Assembly (NCBI GenBank): GCA_946620035.1
Contig: CAMOMX010000027.1
Coordinates: forward strand, 1-24,924
Reading direction: 5' to 3'
Length of the DNA: 24,924 nucleotides
DNA from: CAG-791 sp003447895
Lineage (GTDB): Bacteria; Bacillota; Clostridia; Lachnospirales; Lachnospiraceae
The notes under the pieces were generated by a model that ran no database searches, was not told the origin of the DNA, and saw only the letters and a program-made list of their open reading frames with translations. This document shows, one piece after another, positions 22,784-24,924 of this stretch (positions within the stretch are counted from its first letter, which is position 1; every line of letters starts with the position of its first letter). A program made the position numbers and the translations under genes.

Positions 22784-24508
22784 ATGACTGATCCTATAAC
22801 CGCTGACGTATCCCCTATTGAGGCTTCCCCTGCTGAAACCTCCCCCGTTGAGGCTTCCCCCGTTGAAACTTCTCCCGCAGAAGCTTCTCCTGTCATGACA
22901 TCCCCGGAGGCTGCGCCTCCTGTTCATACACTTTCTTCGAAGAAGCGCCCGGGCGGGCGTCTGAATCCGCTCGCCGTCGTATTCTGGATCCTGATCATCC
23001 TCACGCCTCTGGTCAGCGCCTTTCTCTTGAAGTTTTTTACCGGCACAAGCGTTCAGAATCTGGACGCCTGGAACACGACCTGGAATGACGAAGTCGGTTA
23101 CTACCGCGTTGTGGAACTTCTGCGGCACGAATTCTTCCCCAGGGGAATGTACGGCTTTAATGAGGATGCGCCTTCGCACCTCGCCTACGGGCCATACAAT
23201 ATTTTCACCTACCTGCCTTACTTTGCCCTCTCCTTTGTGACGGGCATCCGTTCGCACAACTTCATCTATTACAGTAACGCGATCCTGGCCGTACTGGCCT
23301 GCACGGTGTTCGTCGCCCTTGTCCGCCCGCGGGTCTATGAGGGCCTCTTCTCTTTTCTGTTTCTGTCGACGCACCTGATCGCCGGCCGGTATATCTGGTC
23401 CGGAATGAGTGAGAGCAGCTACAATTTCTTCCTGATCCTCTTTACGGCGCTGGCCCTTTGGATGGTCAGGCATCCCGATGCCTCTCCCCGCAAACAGGGG
23501 TGGGCCCTCGGCGCGATGATCGCGGCCGTGTTCTTCTGGAACACCATGCGGCCCTACTACTTCCCGCTTCTGATCATCCCCGTATACTTCACTTTCCGGG
23601 GAAAGAGTCGGCTCTCCGGGAAGGGCAAGCTGATTTCCCTCCTCTTCTGCGTGCTTTCCGCTGCCGCTTCCGTCGGGCTTTTCTTCTTCTTTACAAAGTA
23701 CAATGTCGCCCGCTACTTCTTCGACAGCACCCAGACAGAGACGCTCGGGCAGCTCCTTAAGAGCGGATCTCCCATTGCGATGATCCGGCAGATCCTGCAC
23801 GCCAACAAAGAAGCGCTGAAGGCGATCCTCGGCTATCTCCGAAACAGCCGCTGGGCGGGCGTGATCTCCCTTCTGTATTTTGCCCAGTCGGCACTGCTTC
23901 TGATCCTTCTTATCCGCTCCTTCTTTGCGAAGGAGAAAGCAAGGGACGGCCGCTGCGCGGTAATCTTCTTCATGCTGGCCGCCGGCGTTATCTTTTTTGA
24001 GGCCAACGTCGTTCTCTACGACCCGGTGCAGCTCCACAGAATGATGCTCGCCGTGACTCTCTCCTATGGCCTTCTTTTGGCTGTACTGGGCGGCTGGGAG
24101 CGCTTCACGGACCAGATCCTCATACTCCTTCTTATGGGGTTCCTTCTGGTGCGGGCGCAGAGCAATTTCTGCCTTCCCCAGATCGACTCCTCTACGCTCA
24201 GCGCGCAGGCGGAGCAGGAGCTCTCCGCGGAGTTTAAGAGGATCCTCCCCCTCGAAGAGGATCCCTGGGACAACACGATCGCCAAGATCCCTGAGGAGGA
24301 CGGCCTTCAGTGGGAATTCATGCTGCCCACCTACACGTCCCTGAACGTCTGCCAGAAAGGCGTTCTCGAAAAGCTTCTCACGGACAGGACGATCCGCTCC
24401 AAATTTGTACTTCTGCCGGACTCCTCCGACCTGATCCGCCTGTGTGAGGCCGGCGGATATAAGATCGTCTGGCAGGGATACGGAAGGACGATGTATCAGG
24501 TACGGTGA
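22784..24508 (+). CDS. large membrane protein, GT-C glycosyltransferase-like, with SPxE(A/T) repeat N-terminus
   Basis: The 574-residue protein starts at ATG 22784, which has GGAGG 5 nt upstream; a longer open frame to 22679 has no such support. Residues 10-41 are a cytosolic tail of pentapeptide repeats (SPIEA, SPAET, SPVEA, SPVET, SPAEA, SPVMT). The first membrane segment is about 63-85, followed by WNTTWNDEVGYYR (96-108), whose DE pair at 102-103 sits where GT-C enzymes keep catalytic acids. Then come GMYGFNEDAPSHLAYGPYNIF and about ten more hydrophobic segments up to residue ~490. The C-terminal ~85 residues are soluble (LPTYTSLNVCQKGVLEKLL). The family plan suggests a lipid-linked-sugar transferase acting outside the membrane; donor and acceptor are unknown. 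It is divergent from another membrane gene and ends in a strong terminator. Confidence 0.8.
   Translation: MTDPITADVSPIEASPAETSPVEASPVETSPAEASPVMTSPEAAPPVHTLSSKKRPGGRLNPLAVVFWILIILTPLVSAFLLKFFTGTSVQNLDAWNTTWNDEVGYYRVVELLRHEFFPRGMYGFNEDAPSHLAYGPYNIFTYLPYFALSFVTGIRSHNFIYYSNAILAVLACTVFVALVRPRVYEGLFSFLFLSTHLIAGRYIWSGMSESSYNFFLILFTALALWMVRHPDASPRKQGWALGAMIAAVFFWNTMRPYYFPLLIIPVYFTFRGKSRLSGKGKLISLLFCVLSAAASVGLFFFFTKYNVARYFFDSTQTETLGQLLKSGSPIAMIRQILHANKEALKAILGYLRNSRWAGVISLLYFAQSALLLILLIRSFFAKEKARDGRCAVIFFMLAAGVIFFEANVVLYDPVQLHRMMLAVTLSYGLLLAVLGGWERFTDQILILLLMGFLLVRAQSNFCLPQIDSSTLSAQAEQELSAEFKRILPLEEDPWDNTIAKIPEEDGLQWEFMLPTYTSLNVCQKGVLEKLLTDRTIRSKFVLLPDSSDLIRLCEAGGYKIVWQGYGRTMYQVR
22811..22906 (+). 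repeat. 15-bp tandem repeat coding SPxE(A/T) units
   Basis: Six to seven imperfect 15-bp units (consensus near TCCCCCGTTGAGGCT) code residues 10-41 of the downstream membrane protein. The units alternate Ala and Thr at position five, so there is also a 30-bp higher-order period. Confidence 0.85.
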
Positions 24509-24542
24509 AATTTTGAAAGGCGTCCCTTTCCCGAGACATAGC

Positions 24543-24583
24543 GCCGCTGCTCTAGGAACGATTCTTAGGGCGGCGGCCTTTTT
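24543..24583 (+). terminator. intrinsic terminator after the 22784-24508 gene
   Basis: A 16-bp stem (24543-24558 with 24562-24577, three G-U pairs, no mismatches) closes a CGA loop and is followed by CTTTTT. It lies 34 nt past the stop codon. Its 3' arm overlaps the outer end of the long inverted repeat at 24570-24850, so the two foldings compete. Confidence 0.85.
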
Positions 24584-24850
24584 GTTGAATCGGGAAGATG
24601 TGACCCGGGGAAAAGGTGTTGAATTCGCGGAGTTTCTCTATGATCCTTCCTGCGCTCCGGAGGGGGAACCGCCGCGAAACTCACCGGCTGCTCTGATGAC
24701 CAGCCGGTTCGGACAGCGCTTGCTTTCGGGCTGCAGGAACTGCAGCCCTCATCCCCCTCCTTCGCTTGTACGGATCAAGAGAAACTTGCCGCTCATTCAA
24801 GACCGTTTTCCCCGGGCACATCAATCCCGATCCACAAAAAAGTCCGCCGC
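24570..24850. repeat. long imperfect inverted repeat with branched centre (unknown element or structured RNA)
   Basis: No gene is supported in the 416 bp after the stop at 24508. The left arm 24570-24666 and the right arm 24753-24850 are inverted copies with small bulges. Paired blocks, outside to inside, are 24570-24576/24844-24850, 24589-24595/24825-24831, 24597-24602/24817-24822, and 24604-24614/24806-24816 (11 bp, CCCGGGGAAAA). They continue with 24619-24624/24795-24800, 24627-24630/24789-24792, 24631-24639/24778-24786, 24641-24646/24772-24777 and 24659-24666/24753-24760. The centre holds two perfect hairpins: 24683-24708 (8-bp stem, 10-nt loop) and 24728-24748 (9-bp stem, GAA loop). It could be a miniature inverted-repeat element, a decayed inverted duplication, or a non-coding RNA on either strand. 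Confidence 0.75.
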
Positions 24851-24861
24851 ACGAGCGTGAG

Positions 24862-24891
24862 TGAGTCAGGGGGGACTGTCCCCCTGACTCA
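24862..24891. repeat. 30-bp palindrome, second REP-like type
   Basis: TGAGTCAGGGGGGAC (24862-24876) is followed by one T and then GTCCCCCTGACTCA (24878-24891). The arms are complementary over 14 bp with one extra G on the left. It is unrelated in sequence to the GGTGCC palindromes. TTTT follows on the plus strand, so weak termination is possible. An open frame entering from the right edge on the minus strand stops inside it (TGA at 24889-24891). Confidence 0.75.
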
Positions 24892-24924
24892 TTTTGCCAT
24901 CTGATAATAGTAATACGCCCCCAC

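Noticed and set aside
24674..24699. CTGATGA and GCGAAAC close together, hinting at a hammerhead ribozyme
   Set aside because: CTGATGA lies in the loop of a perfect hairpin, and the GAAA and cleavage-site helices needed for a hammerhead cannot be drawn.
24444..24860. 138-residue plus-strand open frame at the right end
   Set aside because: It overlaps the preceding gene's end, runs through a strong terminator and the long inverted repeat, and has no ribosome binding site or recognisable domain.

Overview
The window looks like chromosome from a moderately GC-rich anaerobic Bacillota, most likely a Lachnospiraceae-type clostridium. The grounds are AGGAGG-type ribosome binding sites, sigma-A-like promoters, and the protein mix (759-residue clostridial glycogen phosphorylase, single-domain malic enzyme, DUF2974 hydrolase, LarB/LarC, RsbW-like kinase, YfhO). 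No rRNA, tRNA, CRISPR array, phage gene or transposase was seen. Species cannot be given from the sequence alone.

Layout. 1-6967 (minus strand): glycogen phosphorylase glgP, then a YfhO-type GT-C membrane protein, then a second large GT-C-like membrane protein running off the left edge. 7350-8639 (plus): a galactokinase-type GHMP kinase, closed by a bidirectional terminator. 8803-10929 (minus): an unknown 132-residue protein, malic enzyme and a small unknown protein. 11120-11572 (plus): an RsbW-like ATP-binding protein that converges, with a 6-nt gap, on the last gene of a tightly packed minus-strand series. In transcription order that series is DUF2974 hydrolase, Nudix hydrolase, RluA/RluD-family pseudouridine synthase, HAD phosphatase, larB, larC (with a large histidine-rich insert) and an ECF sigma factor (18164 down to 11579). 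18225-19388 (minus): serA, divergent from a Bax-inhibitor-1 family protein (19606-20286, plus). 20367-22534 (minus): dapA and an upstream polytopic membrane protein. 22784-24508 (plus): another GT-C-like membrane protein with a repetitive SPxE(A/T) N-terminus, followed by a strong terminator.

Functional reading. Several genes fit central metabolism (glycogen breakdown, galactose, malate to pyruvate, serine, lysine/diaminopimelate). Four polytopic proteins resemble enzymes or accessory proteins that build or decorate surface glycopolymers. The larB-larC pair makes steps of the nickel-pincer nucleotide cofactor, but no larA or larE is in the window.

Non-coding structure is the most distinctive part. 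Three intergenic spots each carry a doublet of the same 13- to 17-bp palindrome (core GGTGCC-A/T-GGCACC), with centres 50 or 51 bp apart and a small TATAAA/TTTATA hairpin in between. One doublet supplies the last codons and stop of yfhO, one abuts the glgP promoter, and one forms a long hairpin between convergent genes. At the right end, 24570-24850 is a long imperfect inverted repeat with arms of about 97 bp that folds on paper into a rod capped by two perfect hairpins. It does not resemble any RNA class or element that I recognise.
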